From JBIOUF01 sp044866695 (GTDB lineage: Bacteria; Actinomycetota; Actinomycetes; Propionibacteriales; Nocardioidaceae): 39,182 nt of DNA. The stretch's first letter is position 1. The number at the start of each line of letters is the position of its first letter. Both the position numbers and the translations under genes were made by a program. The stretch lies in assembly GCA_044866695.1 (NCBI GenBank), contig JBIOUF010000268.1, forward strand, positions 1 to 39,182. The letters run 5' to 3'. Shown here in pieces: positions 23,381 through 31,715 of the stretch. The notes below the pieces were generated by a model, which had not been told where the DNA came from, did not search any database, and was given only the letters and a program-made list of their open reading frames with translations.

Positions 23381-25000
23381 TCAGGGCACCAGGACGCCGG
23401 GGTTCATCACGCCGTGCGGGTCGAGGCGGTGCTTGACGGCCCGCAGGACCTCGACGCCGACGGGGCCGATCTCCGCCTCCAGCCAGGGCAGGTGGTCGCG
23501 GCCCACGCCGTGGTGATGGGAGATGGTGCCGCGGCCGGCCACCACGGCGTCGAGCGTGGCGGCCTTGGCGCGGCGCCACTGGGCCACCGGGTCGTCGAGC
23601 TCGCGGGCGGCCACCGTGAAGTACAGCGAGGCGCCGGTCTCGTAGACGTGCGAGACGTGGCAGAGCACCAGCGGCGGCGTGCCCTGCTCGGAGAGGTCCC
23701 GCTCGAGGGCGGCCTTCACCGCGCCGTACAGGTCGGCCAGGTTCGACCAGTACGTCGCCGTCTCCACCGTCTCGACCAGGACGCCGACGTCGAGGAGGGC
23801 GTCGCGCAGGTACGGGCCGGCGAACCGTCCGGACGCCCAGGCCTCCCCCGGGCCGTCGCCGAGCGGGGTCGCCCCCCGGGCGCCGAGGGCCTGCGCCACG
23901 GCGCCGCGACGCGTCCCGACGCCCGATGAGGTGCCTTCGTAGCCCACGACCAGCAGGCACCCGCCGGCGGACGGGGCGGCGCCCACCGCGCCGGGGTCGG
24001 CGAGGTTCACCGCGGTCTCGGTCTCGTCGGAGAGCCGGAGCACGGTCGGCGCCGGCCCCTGCTGCGCCAGGGTGCGGACCGCCTCCAGGCCGTCGCCCCA
24101 CGAGGGCAGCCGCCACCCCTCGTAGGCGGTGGCCTCGGGGAGCGGGCGCACCCGCAGGCCGAGCTCGGTGACCACTCCGAAGGCGCCCTCCGAGCCGAGC
24201 ACCAGCTGGCGCAGGTCGGGCCCCGCCGCGCTGGCCGGCGCGGTGCCCAGCCGCCAGTCGCCGACCGGCGTGGCCACCCGCAGCGAGGTGACCATCTGGT
24301 CGAACCGGCCGTAGCCGGCCGACGCCTGGCCGCTGGACCGCGCGGCGGCGAAGCCGCCCAGCGTCGCGTACTCGAACGACTGCGGCGTGTGCCCGAGCGT
24401 CAGCCCGTGCTCGGCCAGCAGCGACTCGGCCTCCGGCCCGCGCAGCCCGGCCTGCATGACAGCGGTGCGCGAGACCGGGTCCACGTCCAGCAGCGCGCGG
24501 AGCCGCCGCAGGTCCACGGCGACCACGCCCTCGAACCCCGGCCTGGCCGCGGCCAGGCCGCCCACCACCGACGTGCCACCGCCGAACGGCACCACCGCCA
24601 CCGCCTGGGAGGAGCACCACGACACCACCGAGGCGACCTCGTCGTGGGAGCCCGGAGCGACCACCACGTCCGGGGCCTCGGACGCGTCGCCGGCCCGGAT
24701 CCGCAGCAGGTCCGGCGTGGACCGGCCGCGCGTGTGCCGCAGGCGGGCGTCGCGGTCGGTGTGGACGTGCTCGGCCGCGACCAGCCGCCTCAGCCCGGCG
24801 ACCAGCTCCTCGGCCAGCGCCGGACCGGCCACCTCCACCGCGTCGCGCGACACCGCGGGACGCTCCCGCACCGGGCCGAGGAAGGCCTCGACCAGCTCCC
24901 GCACCTGCGGCGACACGCCACGGGCGAGCGCGGGGTCGCCCCACCGGGACCAGTGCATGGCAGGTACGTCGGCAAGGGGCACCGGGGCATCCTCGCCCAT
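23381..25000 (-). CDS. FAD-binding oxidase similar to alkylglycerone-phosphate synthase
   Basis: 539-aa flavoprotein of the VAO/PCMH fold. The FAD loop is VPFGGGTSVVGG near 133-144, with GHTPQSFEYATLGGFAAARSSG after it. Two marks of alkyl-DHAP synthase (AGPS) are visible: HVYETGASLYFT and the His-rich TISHHHGVGRDHLPWL near 490. AGPS swaps the acyl chain of acyl-dihydroxyacetone phosphate for a fatty alcohol in ether-lipid synthesis. The bacterial role is not settled. The ATG at 25000 has GAGG nine bases upstream; ATG 24958 is an alternative. The gene is divergent from GlpD (30 bp between starts); both handle glycerol-phosphate-type compounds, which supports a phospholipid-precursor link. Confidence 0.85.
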   Translation of the reverse strand: MGEDAPVPLADVPAMHWSRWGDPALARGVSPQVRELVEAFLGPVRERPAVSRDAVEVAGPALAEELVAGLRRLVAAEHVHTDRDARLRHTRGRSTPDLLRIRAGDASEAPDVVVAPGSHDEVASVVSWCSSQAVAVVPFGGGTSVVGGLAAARPGFEGVVAVDLRRLRALLDVDPVSRTAVMQAGLRGPEAESLLAEHGLTLGHTPQSFEYATLGGFAAARSSGQASAGYGRFDQMVTSLRVATPVGDWRLGTAPASAAGPDLRQLVLGSEGAFGVVTELGLRVRPLPEATAYEGWRLPSWGDGLEAVRTLAQQGPAPTVLRLSDETETAVNLADPGAVGAAPSAGGCLLVVGYEGTSSGVGTRRGAVAQALGARGATPLGDGPGEAWASGRFAGPYLRDALLDVGVLVETVETATYWSNLADLYGAVKAALERDLSEQGTPPLVLCHVSHVYETGASLYFTVAARELDDPVAQWRRAKAATLDAVVAGRGTISHHHGVGRDHLPWLEAEIGPVGVEVLRAVKHRLDPHGVMNPGVLVP

Positions 25001-25030
25001 GACGGCCGGCCTCGCACCGATACTGCTCGG

Positions 25031-26593
25031 GTGAGTCCGCAGCAACCCGCCGCCGCCGCGCTCGACGCCGCTCGCCGTGCGGCCGAGCTGGACGCCGTCG
25101 GGCACGGCGCCGTCGACGTCGTGGTGGTCGGGCTCGGCGTCACCGGCGCCGGCGTGGCCCTGGATGCCGCCGCCCGGGGCCTGTCGGTGGTGGCGGTGGA
25201 CGCCGAGGACCTGGCCTACGGGACGTCGCGGTGGAGCTCCAAGCTCGTGCACGGCGGCCTGCGCTACCTCGCCCACGGGCAGCTCGGCGTGGCGTGGGAG
25301 AGCGCGGTCGAGCGCGGTGTCCTGATGACCCGCACCGCGCCCCATCTCACTCGGGCCCTGCCCATGGTGGTCCCGCTGACCGGGGCGGTGTCCGGCCGCC
25401 AGGCGGCGCTGGCCTGGGCCGGGCTCCGGGCGGGGGACGCGCTGCGAGCCGCGGCGCGGACCCCGCGGGCGCTGCTCCCCCGGCCGCGGCGGCTGACCGC
25501 GGAGGAGACCGCGCGCCTGGTCCCCGGGGTGGTCCGCGAGGGCCTCCGGGGCGGCCTGCTCGGCTACGACGGACAGCTCGAGGACGACGCGCGGCTGGTC
25601 GTGGCACTGGCCCGGACCGCGGCCGCGCACGGCGCGCGGATCCTGACCAGGACGGAGGCCGTCGAGGTGACCGGCCACGGCGCGGTGCTGGTCGACCGGC
25701 TCACCGGGCGGCGGCTCGACGTCGAGGCGCGCGCGGTGGTGAACGCGGCCGGCGTGTGGGCCGACCGGGTCGTGCCGGGCATGGCGCTGCGGCCCTCGCG
25801 GGGCTCACACGTGCTGCTCCCCCCTGCGGTGCTGCCGGGGCTGGAGGTGGCCGTGTCGGCGCCGGTCCCCGGCAGCACCAGCCGGTTCGTCTTCGCCCTC
25901 CCCCAGCCGGACGGCGGGGTCCTGGTCGGGGTCACCGACGAGGCGGTCGACGGCGAGCCGCCGGACCGGGTGCTGCCGACCGCGGCCGAGGAGGAGTTCC
26001 TGCTGGCCACGGTCGCCACGGCGTTCGAGCGGCCGTTGACCAGGGCGGACGTGTCGGCGTCGTACGCCGGGCTGCGGCCGCTGCTGCGCGCCGAGGGCGC
26101 CACCGCCGACCTGTCCCGCCGGCACGCGGTGCTGGTGTCGGACACGGGCGTGGTCAGCGTCGTCGGCGGCAAGCTCACCACTTACCGGCGGATGGCGCAG
26201 GACGCCGTCGACACCGCCGTGCGGCGCGCGGGCCTGGCGGCAGCGCCGTGCCGCACCCGCGACCTGCCCCTGGTCGGCGCGGCCCCGCGGAACCAGCTGG
26301 CCGCGGTCCGGGCGCCGCGCCGGCTGGTCCGCCGGTACGGCGCCGAGGCGCCCGCCGTGCTCTCGGCGGCGCGGGGCACCGGGCTCCCCGACGAGGAGCT
26401 CCTCGCGCCGGTCGCCGACGGCGTGCCCGCCACGCTGGCCGAGCTGGTGTGGGGGGTCACCCACGAAGGCGCCCTGGACGCCGGCGACCTGCTGGACCGC
26501 CGGACCCGGATCGGCGTCGTACCCGCGGACCGGGAGGCGGCGCTGCCCGCCGCCCAGCGTGCGCTCGAGCTGGCCGGGCTCAGTGGGGCGTGA
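25031..26593 (+). CDS. glpD: Aerobic glycerol-3-phosphate dehydrogenase
   Basis: 520-aa FAD enzyme that oxidises sn-glycerol-3-phosphate to dihydroxyacetone phosphate at the membrane. The FAD motif VVVVGLGVTGAGVALDAAARG is cut short here to its glycines near 31-36, followed by TSRWSSKLVHGGLRYL, the GlpD family signature. Later, NAAGVWAD, LLPP and VVSVVGGKLTTYRRMAQDA mark the flavin and substrate parts, and the C-terminal domain (about 400-510) is complete. GTG at 25031 starts immediately; no clear ribosome site. It converges on the YbaK-type gene with 44 bp between stops. No glycerol kinase or facilitator gene is next to it. Confidence 0.93.
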   Translation: MSPQQPAAAALDAARRAAELDAVGHGAVDVVVVGLGVTGAGVALDAAARGLSVVAVDAEDLAYGTSRWSSKLVHGGLRYLAHGQLGVAWESAVERGVLMTRTAPHLTRALPMVVPLTGAVSGRQAALAWAGLRAGDALRAAARTPRALLPRPRRLTAEETARLVPGVVREGLRGGLLGYDGQLEDDARLVVALARTAAAHGARILTRTEAVEVTGHGAVLVDRLTGRRLDVEARAVVNAAGVWADRVVPGMALRPSRGSHVLLPPAVLPGLEVAVSAPVPGSTSRFVFALPQPDGGVLVGVTDEAVDGEPPDRVLPTAAEEEFLLATVATAFERPLTRADVSASYAGLRPLLRAEGATADLSRRHAVLVSDTGVVSVVGGKLTTYRRMAQDAVDTAVRRAGLAAAPCRTRDLPLVGAAPRNQLAAVRAPRRLVRRYGAEAPAVLSAARGTGLPDEELLAPVADGVPATLAELVWGVTHEGALDAGDLLDRRTRIGVVPADREAALPAAQRALELAGLSGA

Positions 26594-26637
26594 GGCCCGA
26601 GCCTTCGAAGCGGGCATCGGGACCCTCGCGAGCAGGC

Positions 26638-27192
26638 TCAGCGACCCAGGCCCTCGACCACCTCGGCCGCGGGCAGGAGGGCAAGCCCGGAGCCCGGGAG
26701 CAGCAGCTTGGAGCGGCGCAGCCCGCTGCCCACCACCACGACCGGGAGGCCGAGGAGCGCCGCGTCGACGAACAGCCGCCATAGCGCCGGCAGGCCGAAC
26801 GGGGTGATCCCGCCGTACTCCATGCCGGTCCGCGCCACGGCGTCGTCGGTGCCGAGGAAGGACGCCTTGCGCACGTCGAGGCGTCGCTTCACCAGGGTGT
26901 TCACGTCCGCACGGGTGTCGGCGGGGACGACGCAGGCGGCGACCCGCTGCACCCCGTCGCGCCGGCCGCCGACGACCACGCAGTTGCCGCTGGCCCGCAG
27001 GTCCAGCCCGTACGCATCGGCCAGGGCGGCGGTGTCGGCGAGACCGGGGTCGATCTCGGCCACTCCCACCTGGTCGGCGGGCGCCCAGGTGCCCAGGGCC
27101 TGCCGCACCGGGTCGGCCACGAGGTCCGGCCGCTCCCGCACGGGGACCGAGGTGAGCCGGCCGAGCGCCGGTGCGGGAGGCGGGGCGGTCAT
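26638..27192 (-). CDS. YbaK/EbsC-type aminoacyl-tRNA deacylase
   Basis: 184-aa YbaK-fold protein, a stand-alone editing domain that removes a mischarged amino acid from tRNA. Typical segments are SGNCVVVGG, VKRRLDVRKASFLG with the substrate-site lysine, and EYGGITPFGLP. The substrate tRNA (Cys-tRNA-Pro type or another) cannot be set from motifs. The ATG at 27192 is at the first in-frame ATG before the conserved region. It is monocistronic in appearance, the upstream membrane-protein gene ending 25 bp away on the same strand. Confidence 0.9.
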   Translation of the reverse strand: MTAPPPAPALGRLTSVPVRERPDLVADPVRQALGTWAPADQVGVAEIDPGLADTAALADAYGLDLRASGNCVVVGGRRDGVQRVAACVVPADTRADVNTLVKRRLDVRKASFLGTDDAVARTGMEYGGITPFGLPALWRLFVDAALLGLPVVVVGSGLRRSKLLLPGSGLALLPAAEVVEGLGR

Positions 27193-27216
27193 GGCCCCAT
27201 CCTGCCGGGCCGCGGG

Positions 27217-28344
27217 TCACCCCGCGCGAGTCAGGTCCGTCCTGCCCGGGCGGTGCTCCGGCGGCTCGCTGCGCCGGCTGGCCCGGAACCCGGCCAGCGA
27301 GGCGGCGAGCAGCGTCAGGCCGGTGACCAGCACGGCCCCGGCGACGCCGAGGGAGCCGTCGGTCCAGTCCACGACCGCCTCCGGCACGACGATGGTCACC
27401 CCGACCACCCCGGCGGCGAGGAAGGGCCAGGACCGTCCGCGCAGGTACCACGCGAAACCGCCGAGCGCGACCGCCGCGGTCAGCAGATAGGCCACGGCGG
27501 CGTGGTCGCCGCCGACCGGCCACTGCGCGCCCACCAGCGCCGTGGCCGCGCCCAGGGCGTGGGCCACGGTGCGCTCGCGCAGCCACCCGGTCGTGGCGGC
27601 GGCCAGCCACGCCGCGGCAACGGCGAGCAGCCCGAGCGCGAACGCGATGTCACCGGGGTCGCCGGGCTGCGCGACCAGCCACAGCCCGGACGTCACTGCG
27701 GTGGTCGACCCGGTGAGCAGCACGAGCTGCGCGAGCACGGACGGCGCGGCCAGGTACGCCGCCGCCGCCACCGCGACCACCGTGACCGCCCCGGCGAGCG
27801 CCGCCCACTCCCCGTCGGTCCCGGCCGGAGCCCACAGGTCGACGGCCATCCCGGCGGCGGTCCCGGCGGCGAGAGCCCCCATGGCCAGCAGCGTCGAGGC
27901 CAGCCGCCGACGGGTCGCCTCGGCGTCATGTCGCAGCGCCCGGATGCCCCCCGAGGCCAGCCCGACGACCACGCCGGCGCCGAGCAGGAACGCCGAGATC
28001 GCGGCGACGGCGACCAGCCGCTCGCCTCGGGTGAACCCGCCCCAGCGGTCGACCAGGAACAGGCCCAGCGCGGCCAGGACCAGCGCCCCGCCGGCGTACC
28101 CGGCGATCTCGACCAGGGCACCGAACCGCGCTGGTGGCTGGGCAGCGGCCGGGACGCGCGGCCCGGCCAGGGCCCGCTCGGCGACCGTGACGGCGCGGTC
28201 GGCGTCGGCCTCGTCGACCAGGCGCTCCTCGACCAGCGCGGCCACGACGGTGCGGGCGCGGCCGGACCCGGGGGCGGCTCCGCCGGGCGGCGCGGTGGGT
28301 GCGGTGAGCAGTGGTCGGGTCGTCGAGGTGGTCGGCTCGTTCAT
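27217..28344 (-). CDS. Polytopic membrane protein of unknown function
   Basis: 375-aa protein. A soluble N-terminal part of about 75 residues contains a helix with VVAALVEERLVDEADADRAV, resembling the start of DUF2157-type proteins, then about nine or ten hydrophobic segments rich in Ala/Val/Leu up to residue 350, and a polar basic tail. I cannot name the family with certainty. The ATG at 28344 has GGAG upstream; the frame further upstream is antisense to the DUF2235 gene and is not real. It is divergent from the DUF2235 gene across a 123-bp spacer carrying a palindromic site, so it may be controlled by the same regulator. Confidence 0.75.
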   Translation of the reverse strand: MNEPTTSTTRPLLTAPTAPPGGAAPGSGRARTVVAALVEERLVDEADADRAVTVAERALAGPRVPAAAQPPARFGALVEIAGYAGGALVLAALGLFLVDRWGGFTRGERLVAVAAISAFLLGAGVVVGLASGGIRALRHDAEATRRRLASTLLAMGALAAGTAAGMAVDLWAPAGTDGEWAALAGAVTVVAVAAAAYLAAPSVLAQLVLLTGSTTAVTSGLWLVAQPGDPGDIAFALGLLAVAAAWLAAATTGWLRERTVAHALGAATALVGAQWPVGGDHAAVAYLLTAAVALGGFAWYLRGRSWPFLAAGVVGVTIVVPEAVVDWTDGSLGVAGAVLVTGLTLLAASLAGFRASRRSEPPEHRPGRTDLTRAG

Positions 28345-28426
28345 GGCTCCAGCGTGGCGCGACGGGCCGGCGCGCGCCTGAGTCCGGGTACTCAGTTCCG
28401 GCCAGGTGTTTCCACACGGTCGTCCC

Positions 28427-28458
28427 GTTGTGCTGACAACCCGGTCCGCAGTTGTCAG
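28427..28458. promoter_or_regulatory. Candidate operator: two overlapping inverted repeats
   Basis: A perfect 8-bp inverted repeat, CTGACAAC (28433-28440) and GTTGTCAG (28451-28458), with a 10-base spacer. On its left, GTTGT (28427-28431) pairs with ACAAC (28436-28440), giving three half-sites of the same type. The right arm ends nine bases before the ATG at 28468, a place where a bound repressor would block initiation. No regulator gene lies nearby. Confidence 0.55.
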
Positions 28459-28467
28459 AGTCACGAC

Positions 28468-29703
28468 ATGAAGCGCCTGGTCATCTGCTGCGACGGCACC
28501 TGGAACCGGCCGGACAGCGTCGACGTGACGAACATCGAGAAGATCGCCCGCACCATCCAGACCGAGGTGTCGGCGGCGCACGGCGTCCAGCAGCTGGTCT
28601 ACTACCTCAGCGGGGTCGGCGGAGCCGGGTACCAGGTCGACCGCCTGCTCGGCGGGGCGTTCGGGTTCGGGCTGTTCCGCAACGTGCTGGCGGGCTACCG
28701 CTTCCTGGCCCAGAACTACGACCCGGGCGACGAGATCTTCGTGTTCGGGTTCAGCCGCGGCGCCTACACCGCCCGGTCGCTGGCGGGCATGGTCGGCCGG
28801 GTCGGCCTGCTCACCAGGGCCGCCCTCGTCGACGACCTGCTGCCCGAGTCGGTACGCCGCTACCAACGCCGGCCGGTGCCGCGGGGAGAGCCGCCGACGG
28901 GGGCGGACTGCGACGACGCGACGTTCCGCGCCCGCTACTGCCACCCCGACACCCCGGTGCACTTCCTCGGCGTCTTCGACACCGTCGGGGCGCTCGGCGT
29001 GCCCGGCGCACAGCGGCTGGCGCCACGATGGCACGACGTCGAGCTCGGTGCCGGGGTGCGCTGTGCCCGGCAGGCGCTGGCCATCGACGAGACCCGGCTG
29101 AAGTTCCAGCCCACCCTGTGGGAGGCGCCCGTCGGGGCGGCACCGGAGGACCCCCGGGTCAAGCAGGTCTGGTTCGCCGGCGCCCACTCCGACGTCGGCG
29201 GTGGCTACGCCCGGACCGAGAGCGGCCTGTCCGACACCGCGTTGCTGTGGATGGCCCGGGAGGCGGCCGCCCAAGGCCTGGTGTTCGACACCGCCCTTCT
29301 CGACGCCTACCTGAGGCGTGGCGGCGCGGCTCTGGTGCACGACTCGCTGCGGCCGCTGTTCCGGGCGCTCAACGTCGTCGAGCGGACCAAGCTGGCGCTG
29401 GGCCTGGGCCCGCGTGAGGTGTTCCACGAGGGACGCCGCAGGCTGGCCGGGCCGCGCTGGCTGTCCGTGCGCGTCGCGCAGTCGGCGGCCGACTGGTACG
29501 CCGCCGACGGGAGCAACCCGCCGTACCGGCCCATGAACCTGCGCGCGTACCAGCGTCTCGCCCCGGACTTCACCGACCGGGTCGAGCCCCTGCTCGCCCT
29601 GCCCCGCGAGGACGACGCCCAGGTGCGCGGCGTGCTGGCCGCCCTCGGAGGGTCACCGTCACGAGAAGGCGCCGAGCCACTAGCGTTTGACGACACGGCG
29701 TGA
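28468..29703 (+). CDS. DUF2235 alpha/beta hydrolase (Tle1-like lipase fold)
   Basis: 411-aa protein with the full DUF2235 set: CDGTWN at the N-terminus, the nucleophile elbow GFSRGAYTAR with Ser96, FDTVGALG, and WFAGAHSDVGGGY carrying the Asp and His region. The family contains the Tle1 phospholipase effectors of type VI secretion, but most actinobacterial members are stand-alone proteins of unknown substrate. There is no signal peptide and no T6SS gene nearby, so a cytoplasmic hydrolase is more likely than a secreted effector. There is no ribosome-binding site before the ATG; an operator-like palindrome ends nine bases upstream. Its stop is 25 bp before the polyproline membrane protein start. 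Confidence 0.9.
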   Translation: MKRLVICCDGTWNRPDSVDVTNIEKIARTIQTEVSAAHGVQQLVYYLSGVGGAGYQVDRLLGGAFGFGLFRNVLAGYRFLAQNYDPGDEIFVFGFSRGAYTARSLAGMVGRVGLLTRAALVDDLLPESVRRYQRRPVPRGEPPTGADCDDATFRARYCHPDTPVHFLGVFDTVGALGVPGAQRLAPRWHDVELGAGVRCARQALAIDETRLKFQPTLWEAPVGAAPEDPRVKQVWFAGAHSDVGGGYARTESGLSDTALLWMAREAAAQGLVFDTALLDAYLRRGGAALVHDSLRPLFRALNVVERTKLALGLGPREVFHEGRRRLAGPRWLSVRVAQSAADWYAADGSNPPYRPMNLRAYQRLAPDFTDRVEPLLALPREDDAQVRGVLAALGGSPSREGAEPLAFDDTA

Positions 29704-29728
29704 CCTCCCTCCAGGAACGGATGAGCAG

Positions 29729-30532
29729 ATGAGCGAGTCGAACGTCCCACCCCCGCCTCCCCCACCGCCGCCACCGCCGCCACCGCCACCGCCGCCACCG
29801 GGGGGCTACGGGCCACCTCCACCGGGTGGCATGCCGCCTCCGCCGGGGGGCTACCAGCAGAGCGCGTGGCAGGCCGGCGGCTTCAGCATCGGCAACGCGT
29901 TCAACTACGGCTGGAGCAAGTTCACCCAGAACCTCGGCCCGATCGCCCTGGTGGCGCTGCTCCTGGTCCTGGTCGGCGCGGCGATCCAGACCGTGCAGCT
30001 GGTCATCACCCTGGGCATGGACAACACCGAGAGCGGCAGCCCGTCGTTCTGGGGCGCACTGACCGTCCGCCTGCTGTTCTCGCTGCTCACCACCGTGCTC
30101 GGCTGGGTGATCCAGGCCGCCATCGTCAAGGGCGCCCTGGACATCACCCACGGCCGCAAGCTGGACGTCGGCTCGATGTTCTCCGGCATCGACTACGGCC
30201 AGGTGATCCTGGCCGCGCTGCTCATCGGCGTCGCCACCGTCGTGGGCCTGGCGCTGTGCATCATCCCCGGCCTGGTGGTGATCTTCTTCTCCGCCTACAC
30301 CAACTACTTCATCATCGACCAGCGGATGTCGGCCATCGACGCGATCAAGGCCAGCTTCGGCTTCGTGAACCGCTACCTCGGCACGCTGGTCGGGTTCTTC
30401 CTGGCCTGCCTGCTGGCCGTGATCGTCGGTGCGGTGCTGTGCCTGGTCGGCCTGCTGGTCGCCATCCCGGTGGTGATCATCGCGCAGGCGTACACCTTCC
30501 GCGTGCTGCGCGGGGAGCCCGTCGCCCCCTGA
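29729..30532 (+). CDS. Polyproline-tailed integral membrane protein
   Basis: 267-aa protein. After MSESNV comes an uninterrupted run of 18 prolines (residues 7-24), then Gly/Pro/Tyr repeats to about residue 48. The membrane part begins FNYGWSKFTQN and shows about five hydrophobic segments, with TNYFIIDQRMSAIDAIKAS in a loop, resembling DUF975-type proteins. A run of 18 prolines would stall ribosomes without EF-P. The ATG at 29729 has AGGAACGG upstream; a longer frame starting at 29687 overlaps the DUF2235 gene and is less likely. A strong hairpin follows 11 bp after the stop. Confidence 0.82.
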   Translation: MSESNVPPPPPPPPPPPPPPPPPPGGYGPPPPGGMPPPPGGYQQSAWQAGGFSIGNAFNYGWSKFTQNLGPIALVALLLVLVGAAIQTVQLVITLGMDNTESGSPSFWGALTVRLLFSLLTTVLGWVIQAAIVKGALDITHGRKLDVGSMFSGIDYGQVILAALLIGVATVVGLALCIIPGLVVIFFSAYTNYFIIDQRMSAIDAIKASFGFVNRYLGTLVGFFLACLLAVIVGAVLCLVGLLVAIPVVIIAQAYTFRVLRGEPVAP

Positions 30533-30542
30533 CCGGTCACGT

Positions 30543-30585
30543 CCTGGGACCCCGGCGCCACCCGGACCGGCGCCGGGGTCCCAGG
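30543..30585 (+). terminator. Strong 17-bp hairpin after the polyproline protein gene
   Basis: A perfect stem, CCTGGGACCCCGGCGCC (30543-30559) with GGCGCCGGGGTCCCAGG (30569-30585), and a 9-base loop. It starts 11 bases after the stop at 30532 and precedes an independently promoted sigma-factor gene. There is no T-tract, so it is an actinobacterial-style terminator by structure only. Confidence 0.8.
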
Positions 30586-30662
30586 CGTCGCGTCTGCGTC
30601 GCAGCGATGAGTTCTGGCCGGTCCCGGGGTCGTAGCCAGCGCCAGTCCCGGACCCGCGAGCC

Positions 30663-30668
30663 TAAGGT
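30663..30668 (+). promoter_or_regulatory. -10-like box, leaderless start of the sigma-factor gene
   Basis: TAAGGT ends six bases before the ATG at 30675 and there is no ribosome-binding site, consistent with a leaderless transcript. I see no convincing -35 at 16-18 bases further up. Confidence 0.5.
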
Positions 30669-30674
30669 GGCGTG

Positions 30675-31697
30675 ATGGCGCATGCACAGGTGAGGACCCA
30701 CGAGAAGCCGGCCGTCGCCGAGCAGGCACCGCCTCCCGACGCCGACGAGGAGTTCCCCCGGCTGGCGGACCCGTACCGGCGCGAGCTGTTCGCGCACTGC
30801 TACCGGATGACCGGCTCGGCGCACGACGCCGAGGACCTGGTGCAAGAGACCTTCCTGCGCGCCTGGCGCGCCTACCACTCCTTCGAGGGCCGCTCGTCGC
30901 TGCGCACCTGGCTGTACCGGATCGCCACCAACGTCTGCCTCACCGCGCTGGAGGAGCGCGGCCGGCGGCCACTGCCGACCGGGCTCGGGCAGCCGTCCTC
31001 CGACGCCGGCGAGCCGCTGGTCGAGGCCTCCGACGTGCCCTGGCTCGAGCCCGTGCCGGACAGCATGACCGCCGACCCGGCCGACGCGGTCACCGCCCGC
31101 GCCAGCATCCGGCTGGCGTTCGTCGCCGCCCTGCAGCACCTGCCACCTCGCCAGCGCGCCGTGCTCATCCTGCGCGACGTGCTGCGGTGGCGGGCCGCCG
31201 AGGTGGCGCAGGCACTCGGCACCACCACCGTCGCGGTCAACAGCGCCCTGCAGCGGGCCCACGCCCAGCTGGGCCGGGCCGAGCTCACCGAGGACGGCGT
31301 CGTGGACGAGGTGGCGCCGGACCAGCGCGAGCTGCTGGAGCGGTACGTCGACGCGTTCTGGCGCAAGGACGTCGACACGATCGTCGCGCTGCTCAAGGCC
31401 GACGCGATCTGGGAGATGCCGCCGTTCGTCGGCTGGTACGCCGGTGCTGCGAACATCGGCCGGCTCATCGACACCCAGTGTCCCGGTGGGGTGCACGACA
31501 TGCGCCTGGTGCCCACGACGGCCAACGGCCAGCCGGCGTTCGGCCTCTACATGCGGCAGCCCGACGGGACCTTCTCGCCGTTCCACCTCCAGGTGCTCAC
31601 CATCGAGGGCGGCCGGGTCGCCCACGTCGTGGCGTTCTTCGACCTGTCGCTGTTCGGCGCCTTCGGGCTGCCGGACCGCCTTCCGGCGCCCGCCTGA
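30675..31697 (+). CDS. ECF sigma factor with C-terminal SnoaL-like domain (SigG type)
   Basis: 340-aa sigma-70 family factor. Region 2 is complete (RRELFAHCYRMTG, AEDLVQETFLRAWR, LRTWLYRIATNVCL, about 35-95) and region 4 follows (HLPPRQRAVLILRDVL, VAQALGTTTVAVNSALQRA, about 150-200). The C-terminal 125 residues form a SnoaL-like cone domain (YVDAFWRKDVDTIVALL, MPPFVGWYAG, FHLQVLTIEGGRVAHVVAFFD), as in SigG/SigJ-type factors, where this domain tunes activity instead of an anti-sigma protein. Start is ATG 30675 or GTG 30672. The next gene, 18 bp downstream, encodes a mycothiol-transferase-fold protein. No anti-sigma gene is present, consistent with the fused domain. Confidence 0.92.
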   Translation: MAHAQVRTHEKPAVAEQAPPPDADEEFPRLADPYRRELFAHCYRMTGSAHDAEDLVQETFLRAWRAYHSFEGRSSLRTWLYRIATNVCLTALEERGRRPLPTGLGQPSSDAGEPLVEASDVPWLEPVPDSMTADPADAVTARASIRLAFVAALQHLPPRQRAVLILRDVLRWRAAEVAQALGTTTVAVNSALQRAHAQLGRAELTEDGVVDEVAPDQRELLERYVDAFWRKDVDTIVALLKADAIWEMPPFVGWYAGAANIGRLIDTQCPGGVHDMRLVPTTANGQPAFGLYMRQPDGTFSPFHLQVLTIEGGRVAHVVAFFDLSLFGAFGLPDRLPAPA

Positions 31698-31715
31698 GCC
31701 GGGGGGCGTCACGCC

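Noticed and set aside
28468..29703. Type VI secretion effector
   Set aside because: The fold matches Tle1-like proteins, but no VgrG, Hcp, immunity or other secretion genes occur nearby, and stand-alone DUF2235 genes are common.
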